Counted from the first letter of the stretch, positions 8,822 to 18,034 are shown. The stretch is DNA of 64,000 nt from Streptomyces corallincola (GCF_019104725.1 NZ_JAHRXF010000003.1:124001-188000), one strand, 5' to 3'. Numbers and translations are program-made. Notes: a model not told the origin generated them from the letters alone.

Positions 8822-9415
8822 ATGGAAGCCTTCACCACCCACACCGGCCGGGCCGTGCCGCTGCGCCGCAGCAACGTGGACACCGACCAGATCATCCCCG
8901 CCCACTGGCTCAAGAAGGTGACCCGCGACGGCTTCGAGGACGGTCTCTTCGAGGCGTGGCGCCGCGACGAGTCCTTCATCCTCAACCGCCCCGAGCGGCG
9001 GGGCGCCTCGGTCCTGGTGGCCGGTCCCGACTTCGGCACCGGCTCCTCCCGCGAGCACGCGGTCTGGGCGTTGCAGAACTACGGCTTCAAGGCCGTGATC
9101 TCGCCCCGCTTCGCGGACATCTTCCGGGGCAACTCGCTGAAGAACGGCCTGCTGACCGTCGTGCTCGACCAGAAGACCGTGGAAGCGCTCTGGGAGCTGA
9201 CCGAACGCGACCCGGAGGCGGCCGTCACCGTGGACCTCGAAGCGCGGGAAGTGCGCGCCGAGGGCGTCACCGCCTCCTTCGAGCTGGACGAGAACTCCCG
9301 CTGGCGGCTGCTGAACGGGCTGGACGACATCTCCCTCACGCTGCGCGACGAAGCGGACATCGCGGCCTACGAGGCCCGCCGCCCCGCCTTCAAGCCCAGG
9401 ACACTCCAGGGCTGA
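8822..9415 (+). CDS. leuD: 3-isopropylmalate dehydratase small subunit
   Basis: Swivelling-domain subunit of isopropylmalate isomerase, 197 residues, the usual length. Hallmarks are [11 protein letters not shown] near the N-terminus, [10 protein letters not shown] and NSLKNGLL. The ATG at 8822 follows the leuC stop by 5 bp, with a GGAG inside the end of leuC as ribosome site, so translation is probably coupled. A hairpin terminator follows at 9442-9470. Confidence 0.97.
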   Translation: MEAFTTHTGRAVPLRRSNVDTDQIIPAHWLKKVTRDGFEDGLFEAWRRDESFILNRPERRGASVLVAGPDFGTGSSREHAVWALQNYGFKAVISPRFADIFRGNSLKNGLLTVVLDQKTVEALWELTERDPEAAVTVDLEAREVRAEGVTASFELDENSRWRLLNGLDDISLTLRDEADIAAYEARRPAFKPRTLQG

Positions 9416-9441
9416 TTCCGGCCACCGTCCCCCTCCCCTCC

Positions 9442-9470
9442 GTACCCCCGGTCGCCCCGATCGGGGGTAC
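9442..9470 (+). terminator. leuCD terminator
   Basis: Perfect 9-bp inverted repeat GTACCCCCG / CGGGGGTAC with an 11-nt loop, 26 bp after leuD. A second small palindrome (TGTCCGG-tc-CCGGACA, 9476-9491) follows directly. Confidence 0.75.
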
Positions 9471-9657
9471 GTCCATGTCCGGTCCCGGACACACCGGGTG
9501 TTTACCGGACTCATTGCCAACTGGCCGTGTTAGAAAGGCTGTTGACCGGGTACGTGAGTGCCGTGAACGGCCTCCTGGCAAGTGCCCGGAAGGCCAATCC
9601 AGGCGGGAGTTACCCCCTGCGCAGGCGACAACTCGCCCCAGATGGCACAATCTGTGC

Positions 9658-9888
9658 ATGGGACACGACGGCCAACTCCAGCTCTACGCGGCAGTCGCGG
9701 ACCGGCTCAAGGAAGCGCACACAAGAGTGCGCGCACTGCAAGTCCCGGAGGGCGTACGTATGGCGCTGACCCGGAAGCTGCTGGTCATTACGGCCGCGGC
9801 CAAGCACGATCTCGCCGGCGCGGAACGGCGGCTCACACGGTTCTCCGAGGACCTCGACGCGGGACTGCTCCCCGAAGAGGACCACTGA
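9658..9888 (+). CDS. Conserved small helical protein
   Basis: 76 residues, MGHDGQLQLYAAVADRLKEAHTRVR at the start (shown up to the second helix), predicted almost entirely alpha-helical and highly charged, with no cysteine, signal or membrane segment. I know no function; a homologue occupies the same place before hupS in S. coelicolor. No Shine-Dalgarno is visible, while CACAAT at 9646-9651 lies 6 nt before the ATG, as expected for a leaderless transcript. It stands alone between the leuCD terminator and the hupS promoter. Confidence 0.75.
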   Translation: MGHDGQLQLYAAVADRLKEAHTRVRALQVPEGVRMALTRKLLVITAAAKHDLAGAERRLTRFSEDLDAGLLPEEDH

Positions 9889-9944
9889 ACAGCGTGCGAC
9901 CGCCGATTCCGTTGCGGCACAAGGGTGATTAGCCCGTTTCGTGT

Positions 9945-9973
9945 TTGATTTGCGGTATATATCTGCCTAACGT
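9945..9973 (+). promoter_or_regulatory. hupS promoter
   Basis: TTGATT (9945-9950), a 17-bp spacer and TAACGT (9968-9973), in a locally AT-rich stretch, about 50 nt upstream of the hupS start codon. Confidence 0.6.
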
Positions 9974-10024
9974 GCGAAAAAGCTTGAACACATTCGTTCT
10001 GGCGATGTCTCCGAAGGGGAAGAC

Positions 10025-10651
10025 GTGAACAAGGCGCAGCTCGTAGAGACGATTGCCGACAAGATGGGCGGCCGTCAGCAGGCCGCCGATGCTGTCGATG
10101 CGGTCCTGGACGCCATCGTCCGCGCGGTCGTCGCGGGCGACCGGGTCTCGGTGACCGGCTTCGGTTCCTTCGAGAAGGTGGACCGCCCCGCCCGTTACGC
10201 CCGCAACCCCCAGACGGGCGAGCGTGTTCGGGTCAAGAAGACCTCCGTGCCGCGCTTCCGCGCGGGACAGGGTTTCAAGGACCTGGTGAGCGGCTCCAAG
10301 AAGCTTCCCCGCGGTGGCGAGGTCTCCGTCAAGAAGGCGCCCAAGGGCAGCCTGACCGGCGCGGCTTCGGCGACGGTCAAGAAGGCCGCCGCGAAGAAGA
10401 CCGCCAAGGCCGCGGCGAAGAAGACCACCGCCAAGAAGGCCGCGGCGGCCAAGAAGACCACCGCCGCGAAGACCACGGCCGCGAGCAAGACCGCCGCCGC
10501 GAAGAAGACCGCCACCAAGGCGACCGCGAAGAAGACCGTCGCCAAGAAGTCCCCGGCGAAGAAGGTCACCGCGACCAAGGCCCCGGCCAAGAAGTCCACG
10601 GCGCGCAAGACCACCGCCAAGAAGGCCGCCGCACGCAAGGCCACCTCGTAA
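10025..10651 (+). CDS. hupS: Two-domain HU-like nucleoid protein HupS
   Basis: 208-residue nucleoid-associated protein. Residues 1 to about 94 are a classical HU/IHF fold (MNKAQLVETIADKMGG, GFGSFEKVDRPARYARNPQTG, then the DNA-contacting arm). Residues from about 105 to 208 form a lysine/alanine tail of repeated AAKKT-like units resembling histone H1. This two-domain layout is typical of actinobacterial HU paralogues; in Streptomyces HupS acts in chromosome compaction during sporulation. The GTG at 10025 has AAGGGGA just upstream. Unlike one-domain HU, the tail is a low-complexity segment prone to length variation between strains. Confidence 0.95.
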   Translation: MNKAQLVETIADKMGGRQQAADAVDAVLDAIVRAVVAGDRVSVTGFGSFEKVDRPARYARNPQTGERVRVKKTSVPRFRAGQGFKDLVSGSKKLPRGGEVSVKKAPKGSLTGAASATVKKAAAKKTAKAAAKKTTAKKAAAAKKTTAAKTTAASKTAAAKKTATKATAKKTVAKKSPAKKVTATKAPAKKSTARKTTAKKAAARKATS

Positions 10652-10728
10652 CGACCGGTGCGCCGCCGGACCGTTCCGTCCCGCCAGGACACAGGCGCAC
10701 CACCGGTCCGCCAGGGCCGTCACGCGCC

Positions 10729-10756
10729 GGGCCGGACTCCGCGGGGAGTCCGGCCC
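10729..10756. terminator. Bidirectional terminator between hupS and the CSD-like gene
   Basis: Perfect 12-bp inverted repeat GGGCCGGACTCC / GGAGTCCGGCCC with a 4-nt loop, placed between two convergent genes. Confidence 0.8.
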
Positions 10757-10787
10757 GCGGCGTTCCGGGGGCCGTGGCCGGGCGGTC

Positions 10788-10991
10788 TCAGAAGGTCTGC
10801 AGCGTCACCAGCGTGATCCGGGGCGCGTCCTCGGGGCCGTCCGTCTCGATCCGCACCCGCTGGCCCGGCCGCAACAGCCGCAGGCCGCCCGCGTCGAACG
10901 CCTCGGCGCCGAACGGCACCGGCGTCCCGTCGTCCAGCAGCACCTGGCCGCTGCGCGTTCCGGGGTCGTAGGTGTACGCGGTCGCCTGCAT
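10788..10991 (-). CDS. Small cold-shock-domain-like protein
   Basis: 67 residues. The sequence MQATAYTYDPGTRSGQVLL resembles the first strands of an OB-fold: a basic turn, then DDGTPVPFGAEAFDAGGLRLLRPGQRVRIE, which follows the CSD pattern (DG-x-VPFHA..F....LRxGQRV). The aromatic RNP1/RNP2 motifs of true CspA proteins are missing, so nucleic-acid binding is uncertain. The ATG at 10991 is the only good start. It is convergent with hupS across a shared terminator and lies 37 bp downstream of the cofC stop end in opposite reading order on the same strand side, so it could be co-transcribed after cofC. Confidence 0.75.
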   Translation of the reverse strand: MQATAYTYDPGTRSGQVLLDDGTPVPFGAEAFDAGGLRLLRPGQRVRIETDGPEDAPRITLVTLQTF

Positions 10992-11028
10992 GCCCGCAGC
11001 CTACTGCGCGCCCGCCGGGTGGCGGCGG

Positions 11029-11697
11029 CTACGGCTCCGCCGTCAGCAGGCGCGCGCTCGCCGCCGTCGTGCGCGGGCCCACGCCCAGCGCCAGCGCGGC
11101 CCGCAGATCGTCCCCCGTGTCCACGTCCTGCCGTACCGAATCCACGTCCGCGAGGACCAGTTCGGCCGCGCCCGTGGCCCGGTGCCGCAGCCGGGAGCCG
11201 GTGCCGAACGCCGGGCGCAGGTCCCGGCCGGGGCGCGCGGCCAGCAGGGTGGTGCCCAGCCCGGCCGCGTCCGCGAGGAAGGCGCGCGGGAAACCGGCCG
11301 CCGCGTCCAGCACGTGGGCGAGTTCCGCCGGGCGCAGCGCGGGCAGATCGGCGTTCAGGGCCGCCACCGGCGCGGCCGGGCGCAGCCGCCGTACCACCGA
11401 GGCGCCGTGCGCCAGTGCGGCGTTCAGCCCCCCGGCCGGGGTGTCCGGGACGATCCGGGCGCCCAGCGCCGAGAGTTCCCGTCCCGCGAGCGGGTCGTCC
11501 GTGACGACCGCCACATCCGCCACCGCCGCGCAGGCCAGCACCGCCGCCACCGTGTCCTCGGCGAACGCCAGCACCAGACCGGGGCGCACCCCGTCCCCGG
11601 CCGTGTCCGCGAGCCTGCTCTTGGCCCGCGTCAGCGGTTTCAGGGGTACGACCACGCTCCAGCGCACCGGCTCACCGCCCTCTCTTGTCGCGCTCAT
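11029..11697 (-). CDS. cofC: 2-phospho-L-lactate guanylyltransferase (coenzyme F420 synthesis)
   Basis: 222-residue nucleotidyltransferase-fold protein. It begins MSATREGGEPVRWSVVVPLK and has the CofC/FbiD landmarks: VPLKPLTRAKSRLA (nucleotide and phosphate loop), VVTDDP, ALNADLPALRP (metal-binding aspartate) and a C-terminal DVDTGDDLRAALALG. The enzyme joins GTP with 2-phospholactate (or phosphoenolpyruvate in actinobacteria) to make the F420 side-chain donor. The open frame extends 90 codons further upstream, but that part is the divergent plsC promoter region. It is head-to-head with plsC, 136 bp apart. Other F420 genes are not in this window. Confidence 0.9.
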   Translation of the reverse strand: MSATREGGEPVRWSVVVPLKPLTRAKSRLADTAGDGVRPGLVLAFAEDTVAAVLACAAVADVAVVTDDPLAGRELSALGARIVPDTPAGGLNAALAHGASVVRRLRPAAPVAALNADLPALRPAELAHVLDAAAGFPRAFLADAAGLGTTLLAARPGRDLRPAFGTGSRLRHRATGAAELVLADVDSVRQDVDTGDDLRAALALGVGPRTTAASARLLTAEP

Positions 11698-11833
11698 TGT
11701 CCCCCGCCCGACCCCCGTGCCCTGCGGCACGGACGGGAGCGGGGCGTACGGTGTGCTCGACAGACCGGGCGGCCGGGGCGACACTTGTGCGGCCCCCGGC
11801 CCCGGGGAAGAGCAGCCAAAGGAAGGTGTCCGA

Positions 11834-12661
11834 GTGTCCCGCCGCAGAATCGGGTTCTGGTACCGCTTCGCAGCGGTCCTGTGCAAACCGCCACTGGTGG
11901 TTCTGCTCAAGCGGGACTGGCGTGGAATGGAGCACATTCCGGCCGACGGTGGATTTATCACCGCGGTGAACCACAATTCCCACGTGGACCCCTTCGCTTA
12001 CGCGCACTTTCAGTACAACACCGGCCGGGTTCCGCGATTCCTCGCCAAGAGCGGCCTTTTCAAGAAGGGCCTCGTGGGCGCCGCGATGCGCGGCACCGGA
12101 CAGATTCCCGTGTACCGCGAGTCCACCGACGCGCTCAGCGCCTTCCGGGCCGCGATCGCCGCCGTCGAGGACGGTGAATGCGTCGCGTTCTACCCCGAGG
12201 GCACCCTGACCCGCGACCCCGACGGCTGGCCGATGACCGCCAAGACCGGTGCCGCGCGCGTCGCGCTGAAGACCAGGTGCCCGGTGATCCCGGTCGCGCA
12301 GTGGGGCGTCAACGAACTCCTGCCCCCCTACGCCAAGAAGCCCCACCTGTGGCCCCGCAAGACCAGTCGCGTGCTCGCCGGTCCGGCCGTGGACCTCGAC
12401 CGGTTCTACGGCCGTGAGGTCACCGCCGACCTGCTGCGCGAGGTCACCGAGGTCATCATGGCCGACGTGACCCGGCTGCTGGAGCAGGTGCGCGGCGAGA
12501 AGGCGCCCGAGCGCCCCTACGACCCGCGCCGCGAACGGATCGAGCAGCGCCGCCGCACCGAGGCGCAGGCCCGGCAGGCGGAGGAGCGGTCCCGGCAGGC
12601 CGGACAGCAGGACCCGCGGCCGGGGGAGCAGGACCGGCAGGCCGAGGGGCTGGGCACGTGA
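11834..12661 (+). CDS. plsC: 1-acyl-sn-glycerol-3-phosphate acyltransferase
   Basis: PlsC-family acyltransferase, 275 residues, which adds the second acyl chain in phospholipid synthesis at the inner membrane face. The catalytic H-x4-D motif is H47-D52 in NHNSHVD and the acceptor-binding motif is YPEGTLTRD near 120-128. A proline-containing hydrophobic helix at about 12-26 probably anchors it. The last 55 residues are an Arg/Gln/Glu-rich extension ([16 protein letters not shown]) not needed for the fold. The GTG at 11834 ([10 protein letters not shown]) follows AAAGGAAG by about 8 nt. Its TGA overlaps the gpsA GTG by 4 bp, so both phospholipid-precursor genes are coupled. Confidence 0.93.
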   Translation: MSRRRIGFWYRFAAVLCKPPLVVLLKRDWRGMEHIPADGGFITAVNHNSHVDPFAYAHFQYNTGRVPRFLAKSGLFKKGLVGAAMRGTGQIPVYRESTDALSAFRAAIAAVEDGECVAFYPEGTLTRDPDGWPMTAKTGAARVALKTRCPVIPVAQWGVNELLPPYAKKPHLWPRKTSRVLAGPAVDLDRFYGREVTADLLREVTEVIMADVTRLLEQVRGEKAPERPYDPRRERIEQRRRTEAQARQAEERSRQAGQQDPRPGEQDRQAEGLGT

Positions 12662-13668
12662 GCGAACGCGTCAAGGCGGCCGTCTTCAGCGCCGGTTCAT
12701 GGGGCACGTCGTTCGCGATGGTGCTGGCCGACGCCGGGTGCGACGTCACGGTCTGGGCCCGCCGGGCCGAGGTCGCGGAGGCGATCAACTCGGGCCGTAC
12801 CAACCCCGACTACCTGCCCGGTGTCGAACTCCCCGCCGGTCTGCGGGCGACCACCGACCCCGCCGAGGCGGCGGCCGGTGCCGACTTCACCGTGCTGTCG
12901 GTGCCCTCGCAGTCCCTGCGCGCCAACCTCGCCGAGTGGCGTCCGCTGCTGGCGCCGGACACCGTGGTCGTCTCGCTGATGAAGGGCGTCGAACTCGGCT
13001 CCGCGATGCGGATGAGCGAGGTCGTCGAGGACGTCACCGGGATCGGTCCGGACCGGATCGCCGTCGTCACCGGGCCCAACCTGGCCCGTGAGGTGGCCGC
13101 CCGGATGCCCGCCGCCGCCGTGGTCGCGTGCACCGACGAGGACGTGGCCCGGCGCCTCCAGGCCGCCTGCCACACCCCGTACTTCCGGCCGTACACCAAC
13201 ACCGACGTGATCGGCTGCGAACTCGGCGGCGCGGTCAAGAACGTCATCGGGCTGGCCGTCGGCATCGCGGACGGCATGGGGCTCGGGGACAACGCCAAGG
13301 GCTCGCTGATCACCCGCGGCCTCGCGGAGACCACTCGGCTCGGGATGGCGCTGGGCGCCGACCCGTTGACGTTCTCCGGGCTCGCGGGCCTCGGCGACCT
13401 GGTGGCGACCTGCTCCTCGCCGCTGTCCCGCAACCACACCTTCGGCACCAACCTCGGCCGGGGCATGACCCTGGAGGAGACCGTCGCGGTGACCCGGCAG
13501 ACCGCCGAGGGCGTCAAGTCCTGCGAGTCGGTGGTCGATCTGGCCCGTCGGCACGGCGTGGAGATGCCGATCGCGGAGACCGTCGTGGACATCGTGCACG
13601 AGGGCAAGCCGCCGGTGGTCGCGCTCAAGGAGCTGATGTCGCGCAGCGCGAAGCCCGAACGACGCTGA
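12658..13668 (+). CDS. gpsA: Glycerol-3-phosphate dehydrogenase [NAD(P)+]
   Basis: 336-residue enzyme reducing dihydroxyacetone phosphate to sn-glycerol 3-phosphate, the backbone for phospholipids. The N-terminal Rossmann fold begins [16 protein letters not shown]; the catalytic lysine is K194 in [11 protein letters not shown]; the C-terminal helical domain carries [14 protein letters not shown]. The first glycine of the usual GxGxxG turn is serine here (S11; AGC codon), although G13 and G16 are kept. The GTG start overlaps the plsC stop by 4 bp. The upstream neighbour makes the next step of phosphatidic acid synthesis, which supports a shared role. Confidence 0.96.
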   Translation: MSERVKAAVFSAGSWGTSFAMVLADAGCDVTVWARRAEVAEAINSGRTNPDYLPGVELPAGLRATTDPAEAAAGADFTVLSVPSQSLRANLAEWRPLLAPDTVVVSLMKGVELGSAMRMSEVVEDVTGIGPDRIAVVTGPNLAREVAARMPAAAVVACTDEDVARRLQAACHTPYFRPYTNTDVIGCELGGAVKNVIGLAVGIADGMGLGDNAKGSLITRGLAETTRLGMALGADPLTFSGLAGLGDLVATCSSPLSRNHTFGTNLGRGMTLEETVAVTRQTAEGVKSCESVVDLARRHGVEMPIAETVVDIVHEGKPPVVALKELMSRSAKPERR

Positions 13669-13760
13669 GCGACCAGTCGGGGGACGCGGGCCGGGCACGC
13701 CGCGACGGCGGCCCGGCGGGCGCTGACGTGCGGGATACCAGCGGGTACCCTCAACCCGAT

Positions 13761-14918
13761 ATGAGCACCGACAACCTCCCCCAGAACCCCGGGCAGCCGC
13801 GGCGCAAGCCGCGCGTCGCCGTCGTGTTCGGCGGGCGCAGCTCCGAGCACGGCATCTCCGTGGTCACCGCCGGCGCCGTCCTCAAGGCCATCGACCGGAC
13901 CATGTACGAGGTGCTGCCCATCGGCATCACCTCGGACGGCCGCTGGGCGCTGACCGCCGACGAGCCGGAGCGGATGGCCATCAGCGACCGCCGCACCCCG
14001 AACGTGGACCAGCTCGCGGAGTCCGCCGAGGGCACGGTCGTCCTCCCGGTCGATCCCGCCAGCCGCGAGGTCGTGTTCAACGAGCCCGGCTCGGTGCCCA
14101 AGGCGCTCGGCGAGGTGGACGTCGTCTTCCCGGTGCTGCACGGCCCGTACGGCGAGGACGGCACCCTCCAGGGGCTGCTGGAGCTGTCCGGTGTGCCGTA
14201 CGTCGGCGCGGGTGTGCTCGCCTCGGCCGTCGGCCAGGACAAGGAGTACATGAAGCGGGTGTTCAGCTCCTTCGGGCTCAAGGTCGGCCCGTACCTGGTG
14301 GTGCGCCCCCGTGAGTGGGAGCAGGACGCGGCGGGCGCCCGGAAGCGGATCGTGGAGTTCGCCGGTGAGCACGGCTGGCCGCTGTTCGTGAAGCCCGCCC
14401 GCGCCGGGTCCTCCATCGGCATCACCCGGCTGGACGGCCTCGACGGGCTGGACGAGGCGATCGACGAGGCCCGTCGGCACGACCCCAAGTTCCTGATCGA
14501 GGCGGGCATCACGGGCCGCGAGATCGAGTGCGGGGTGCTGGAGTTCGCGGACGGCCCGCGTGCCTCGGTGCCCGCCGAGATCCCGCCGCCGCAGGCCCAC
14601 GCGTACTACGACTTCGAGGCGAAGTACATCGACTCCACGCCCGGTCTGGTGCCCGCGCCGCTGACCGACGAGGAGACCGCCGAGGTGCGGCGGCTCGCGG
14701 TGGACGCGTTCGAGGCGGCCTCCTGCGAGGGGCTGGTCCGCGCGGACTTCTTCCTCACCGAGGACGGCGAGTTCGTCATCAACGAGATCAACACCATGCC
14801 CGGCTTCACGCCGATCTCGATGTACCCGCAGATGTGGGCCGCGAGCGGGGTGTCCTACCCGGAGCTGGTGGACCTGCTGCTCCAGGCCGCGCTGCGCCGC
14901 TCCACCGGGCTGCGCTGA
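13761..14918 (+). CDS. ddlA: D-alanine--D-alanine ligase
   Basis: ATP-grasp enzyme of 385 residues that makes D-Ala-D-Ala for peptidoglycan. Seen are [40 protein letters not shown], the omega-loop [11 protein letters not shown] with the KY pair typical of dipeptide (not depsipeptide) ligases, and the metal-binding end [18 protein letters not shown]. The ATG at 13761 has no Shine-Dalgarno, but TACCCT at 13746-13751 ends 9 nt before it, so the mRNA may be leaderless. It is therefore probably transcribed separately from plsC-gpsA, 92 bp upstream. Confidence 0.96.
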   Translation: MSTDNLPQNPGQPRRKPRVAVVFGGRSSEHGISVVTAGAVLKAIDRTMYEVLPIGITSDGRWALTADEPERMAISDRRTPNVDQLAESAEGTVVLPVDPASREVVFNEPGSVPKALGEVDVVFPVLHGPYGEDGTLQGLLELSGVPYVGAGVLASAVGQDKEYMKRVFSSFGLKVGPYLVVRPREWEQDAAGARKRIVEFAGEHGWPLFVKPARAGSSIGITRLDGLDGLDEAIDEARRHDPKFLIEAGITGREIECGVLEFADGPRASVPAEIPPPQAHAYYDFEAKYIDSTPGLVPAPLTDEETAEVRRLAVDAFEAASCEGLVRADFFLTEDGEFVINEINTMPGFTPISMYPQMWAASGVSYPELVDLLLQAALRRSTGLR

Positions 14919-14942
14919 GCCCGGCCACCGCCGGTACGCCCG

Positions 14943-15458
14943 TCAGCGCATGGAGGCGGTCCCACCGGGGACCGCCTTCCGCACGGCGGGCGCCAGACCG
15001 GTGAGGACGGCCGTCCCCTCGTCGTCCGCGCCGAGCCCGCCGGGCAGGCTCACCTGGACATAGGCGACCCGGTTGGCGGTGGTGAAGCGCCAGGTCCCGT
15101 CGCCCTGCTTCTCCATCAGCCAGTCCACGCCGTCCACCCCGCCCGCGACCGCGTCCGGGTCGTTCCCCTCGGCCACCTTCGGGTCGATCATCTTCGGCGG
15201 CCGACGCACACCGCAGCGCAGTATGATCGCCGGGCTTCCCCAGCCCGCCGTGTAGGCGGACCGGGGCGCCGGGTCCTCGCGGTCCCGGCCGGCCAGCTTC
15301 GCGGGCAGTACGCGGTCCAGGTCCCGGCACACCCGCGCGGTGCCCGCGTCCGGCGTGGGCACCGCCGCCGTGCTGTCCCGGCCCGCCGTGCACCCGGTGG
15401 CCGCGAGCAGCAGCACGGGGGCGAGCAGAGCGAGGGACCGGCGACCGAAACAGTTCAC
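14943..15458 (-). CDS. DUF3515 family putative lipoprotein
   Basis: 171 residues from a GTG. The N-terminus MNCFGRRSLALLAPVLLLAATGC is a signal peptide (basic head, hydrophobic core) ending in an imperfect lipobox AATGC, giving a lipid-anchored cysteine at 23. The mature part has two further cysteines (RVCRDLDRVLP and LRCGVRRPP) that may form a disulfide, and the DUF3515 pattern WGSPAIILRCGV, VDWLME and WRFTTANRVAYVQV. The family is actinobacterial, its function unknown, and it usually lies beside ddl. The gene is convergent with ddlA, 24 bp apart. Confidence 0.85.
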   Translation of the reverse strand: MNCFGRRSLALLAPVLLLAATGCTAGRDSTAAVPTPDAGTARVCRDLDRVLPAKLAGRDREDPAPRSAYTAGWGSPAIILRCGVRRPPKMIDPKVAEGNDPDAVAGGVDGVDWLMEKQGDGTWRFTTANRVAYVQVSLPGGLGADDEGTAVLTGLAPAVRKAVPGGTASMR

Positions 15459-15478
15459 CGGCCCAGGGTAGACGGGGG

Positions 15479-15712
15479 CTACAGATGGACGACCGGACAG
15501 GTCAGGGTGCGGGTGATGCCCTCCACCTGCTGGACCCGGGCGACCACCATGCGTCCGAGGTCGTCCACGGTGTCCGACTCGGCGCGCACGATCACGTCGT
15601 ACGGTCCGGTCACGTCCTCGGCCTGGAGCACGCCGGGGAGTCTGCTGATCGTCTCGGCGACGGTCGAGGCCTTGCCGACCTCCGTCTGGATCAGGATGTA
15701 CGCCTGTACCAC
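15479..15712 (-). CDS. Solo Lrp/AsnC-type ligand-binding (RAM) domain protein
   Basis: 77-residue protein that is only an Lrp C-terminal domain: VVQAYILIQTEVGKA, ISRLPGVLQAEDVTGPYDVIV, then GITRTLTCPVVHL. The DNA-binding half is absent. Such stand-alone domains form ring oligomers that bind amino acids or other small ligands and may modulate full-length Lrp proteins. The GTG at 15712 follows GGAGG with a 4-nt gap, a good start. It lies 20 bp beyond the 5' end of the DUF3515 gene and on the same strand, so the two may be co-transcribed. It is divergent from thiL. Confidence 0.85.
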   Translation of the reverse strand: MVQAYILIQTEVGKASTVAETISRLPGVLQAEDVTGPYDVIVRAESDTVDDLGRMVVARVQQVEGITRTLTCPVVHL

Positions 15713-15917
15713 GGAACCTCCAGGGCGGCCACGAGGATCATGTGGGGAGAAGGAACGCCACGGTATCGCGTCGCCGCGCGCGGCGGGGAGACCCGGGAGC
15801 GGGGGGCCCCGCGCGCGGGGGTCCGGGCTGGACGGAAGGTGACGGTCACCTCGACCGTATCGGGGACACTGGGGACGCGCGATTCGGGCACGGACCCGCG
15901 AGGAAGGGCTTGAGGCG

Positions 15918-16892
15918 ATGAAGGGCACAGTCGGTGAGCTGGGTGAGTTCGGGCTCATCAGGGAGCTGACCTCCCGTCTCACCACCACCCCGGCGGTCCG
16001 GGTCGGCCCCGGTGACGACGCGGCGGTGGTCGCCGCTCCCGACCGCCGGGTGGTGGCCAGCACCGACATCCTGCTGGAGGGGCGGCACTTCCGCCGGGAC
16101 TGGTCCACGGCCTACGACGTCGGACGCAAGGCGGCGGCGCAGAACCTCGCGGACATCGCCGCGATGGGCGCCGTCCCCACCGCGCTGCTGCTCGGGCTGG
16201 TCGTCCCGGCCGAACTCCCGGTCTCCTGGCCGACGGAGCTGATGGACGGGCTGCGCGACGAGTGCCAGGTCGCGGGCGCGGCGGTGGTCGGCGGGGACGT
16301 CGTACGCGGGGACTGCATCATGGTGTCGATCACCGCGCTCGGTGATCTGCGCAACCAGGAACCGGTGACCCGGTCCGGTGCGCAGCCCGGTGACCTGGTC
16401 GCCGTCACCGGCTGGCTGGGCTGGTCCGCCGCCGGGTACGCGGTGCTGGCGCGCGGGTTCCGCTCGCCGCGCGCCTTCGTGGAGGCGCACCGGCGCCCCG
16501 AGCCGCCGTACCACGCGGGTCCGGCCGCGGCCGGGCTCGGCGCGACCGCGATGTGCGACGTCAGCGACGGGCTGATCGCGGACCTCGGGCACATCGCGGA
16601 GGCCAGCAAGGTGCGGATCGACGTCCGGTCCGGCGCGATCGACATCCCCACGCAGATGAACGACATCGGGCAGGCCGTCGGGGTGGACCCGATGCAGTGG
16701 GTGCTGACCGGGGGCGAGGACCACGCGATCGTGGCGACGTTCCCGCCGGACACCAAGCTGCCCGCGCGCTGGAAGGTCATCGGCGAGGTGCTGAACCCCT
16801 CCGCGCTGCCCCAGGTCACCGTGGACGGTGCGCCCTGGACCAGCAAGGGCGGCTGGGACCACTTCGGGGACGGCGGGGGTGTCGAGTCGTGA
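15918..16892 (+). CDS. thiL: Thiamine-monophosphate kinase
   Basis: 324-residue PurM-like kinase phosphorylating thiamine monophosphate to thiamine diphosphate. Motifs: [10 protein letters not shown] near 30 (Mg/ATP aspartates), [29 protein letters not shown] and [15 protein letters not shown], and the late [13 protein letters not shown]. The ATG at 15918 has GAGG 3-6 nt upstream, slightly close, and AGGAAGGG further back. Its stop overlaps the thiD start by 4 bp, giving a two-gene thiamine unit. No TPP riboswitch is visible in the 205 bp upstream. Confidence 0.96.
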   Translation: MKGTVGELGEFGLIRELTSRLTTTPAVRVGPGDDAAVVAAPDRRVVASTDILLEGRHFRRDWSTAYDVGRKAAAQNLADIAAMGAVPTALLLGLVVPAELPVSWPTELMDGLRDECQVAGAAVVGGDVVRGDCIMVSITALGDLRNQEPVTRSGAQPGDLVAVTGWLGWSAAGYAVLARGFRSPRAFVEAHRRPEPPYHAGPAAAGLGATAMCDVSDGLIADLGHIAEASKVRIDVRSGAIDIPTQMNDIGQAVGVDPMQWVLTGGEDHAIVATFPPDTKLPARWKVIGEVLNPSALPQVTVDGAPWTSKGGWDHFGDGGGVES

Positions 16893-17680
16893 TCCCCCGT
16901 GTGCTCACCGTCGCCGGTTCCGACTCCGGCGGGGGCGCCGGTGTGCAGGCCGACCTGAAGACGATGCTGGCCCTCGGCGTGCACGGCATGAGCGTGATCA
17001 CCGCGGTGACCGCGCAGAACTCGGTCGGGGTGCAGGGCGCCTGGGAGCTGCCCGCCGAGGCGGTGCGGGCGCAGTACCGCAGTGTGGTGGACGACATCGG
17101 CGTCCGGGCGGTGAAGACGGGGATGCTGTCCTCCGCCGAACTGGTCGAGACGGTAGCGGAGTTGATCTCCGGCACCGACGCCCCTGCCGTGGTGGACCCG
17201 GTGGGCGTCTCCAAGCACGGCGATCCGCTGCTGGCCGCCTCCGCGCTGGAGTCGGTGCGCACCCTGCTGCTGCCCGCCGCGACCGTGGCCACCCCGAACC
17301 TGGACGAGGTGACACAGCTCACCGGGGTCCGGGTGGACGCGGAGGGCGATCTGCGCCGGGCGGCCGGTGCGGTGCTGGAGTTCGGGCCGCGCTGGGTGCT
17401 GATCAAGGGCGGGCATCTGTCCGGCGACGCCGTGGACCTGCTCACCGACGGCACCGAGGAGCACTGGCTGCGGGCACCCCGGCTCGACAACCGGCACACC
17501 CACGGCACCGGCTGCACCCTCGCCTCGGCGGTCGCCGCCGGGCTGGGCAAGGGGCTCACCGTGCCGGACGCGGTCCGGGAGGCCAAGACCTATGTGACCG
17601 GTGCCATCGCCGCCGGGTTCGCGCTGGGCGCGGGGATCGGTCCGGTGGACCACGGGTGGCGGTTCCGCGCGGGGGAGTGA
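16889..17680 (+). CDS. thiD: Hydroxymethylpyrimidine/phosphomethylpyrimidine kinase
   Basis: 263-residue ribokinase-fold enzyme that phosphorylates HMP and HMP-phosphate for thiamine synthesis. Motifs: [19 protein letters not shown] at the N-terminus, [36 protein letters not shown], and the anion-hole/catalytic [13 protein letters not shown] near 210. The GTG at 16889 overlaps the thiL TGA by 4 bp. The only other thiamine gene here is thiL. Convergent with rpmB across a terminator. Confidence 0.96.
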   Translation: MIPRVLTVAGSDSGGGAGVQADLKTMLALGVHGMSVITAVTAQNSVGVQGAWELPAEAVRAQYRSVVDDIGVRAVKTGMLSSAELVETVAELISGTDAPAVVDPVGVSKHGDPLLAASALESVRTLLLPAATVATPNLDEVTQLTGVRVDAEGDLRRAAGAVLEFGPRWVLIKGGHLSGDAVDLLTDGTEEHWLRAPRLDNRHTHGTGCTLASAVAAGLGKGLTVPDAVREAKTYVTGAIAAGFALGAGIGPVDHGWRFRAGE

Positions 17681-17778
17681 GGGCACGCCCGATACGGCCG
17701 TACCCGGTGCGGGGCCCGGTTCCCTACGCGGCGTAGCGGCGGGCGGGCAGGGCGTTGTGGTGCGCGGGCATGGCAAAA

Positions 17779-17806
17779 AGCCGGTCCACTCGGAAGTGGA
17801 CCGGCT
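17779..17806 (-). terminator. rpmB terminator
   Basis: Perfect 12-bp inverted repeat AGCCGGTCCACT / AGTGGACCGGCT with a 4-nt loop. Read leftward it is followed by TTTTT, a rare textbook Rho-independent terminator in this genome, and ends the rpmB transcript. Confidence 0.9.
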
Positions 17807-17848
17807 CAGTGCGGCGAACCAGCAGTGGTTGCGCGCTCAGCGATAGCG

Positions 17849-18034
17849 TCAGCGCGAGACCTTGCCGGCCTTGATGCACGAGGTGCAAGCGTTCACGCGC
17901 TTCGGCGTCCCGCCGACCACGGTACGCACACGCTGGATGTTCGGGTTCCAGCGACGGGACGTACGGCGGTGCGAGTGCGAGATGTTGTTGCCGAAGCCCG
18001 GCCCCTTGCCGCAGACGTCGCAGTTGGCAGCCAC
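17849..18034 (-). CDS. rpmB: 50S ribosomal protein L28
   Basis: 61-residue large-subunit protein. It has two CXXC pairs, C5/C8 ([12 protein letters not shown]) and C50/C53 (ACTSC), that can bind zinc, so this is the C-plus form. Streptomyces genomes often carry a second, cysteine-free, zinc-starvation L28; this one is the standard copy. The GTG at 18034 follows TTTGGAGTG in the leader. A leader hairpin lies at 18137-18154 and a clean terminator follows. Confidence 0.97.
   Translation of the reverse strand: MAANCDVCGKGPGFGNNISHSHRRTSRRWNPNIQRVRTVVGGTPKRVNACTSCIKAGKVSR

Noticed and set aside
10375..10645. Repeated aagaag/gccgcc tracts in the hupS tail as a possible CRISPR or tandem-repeat locus
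   Set aside because: They encode the lysine/alanine tail in frame, with no constant spacer length.
15713..15917. Possible TPP riboswitch before thiL
   Set aside because: The conserved CUGAGA and ACCUGA-type elements of the THI box are not found.
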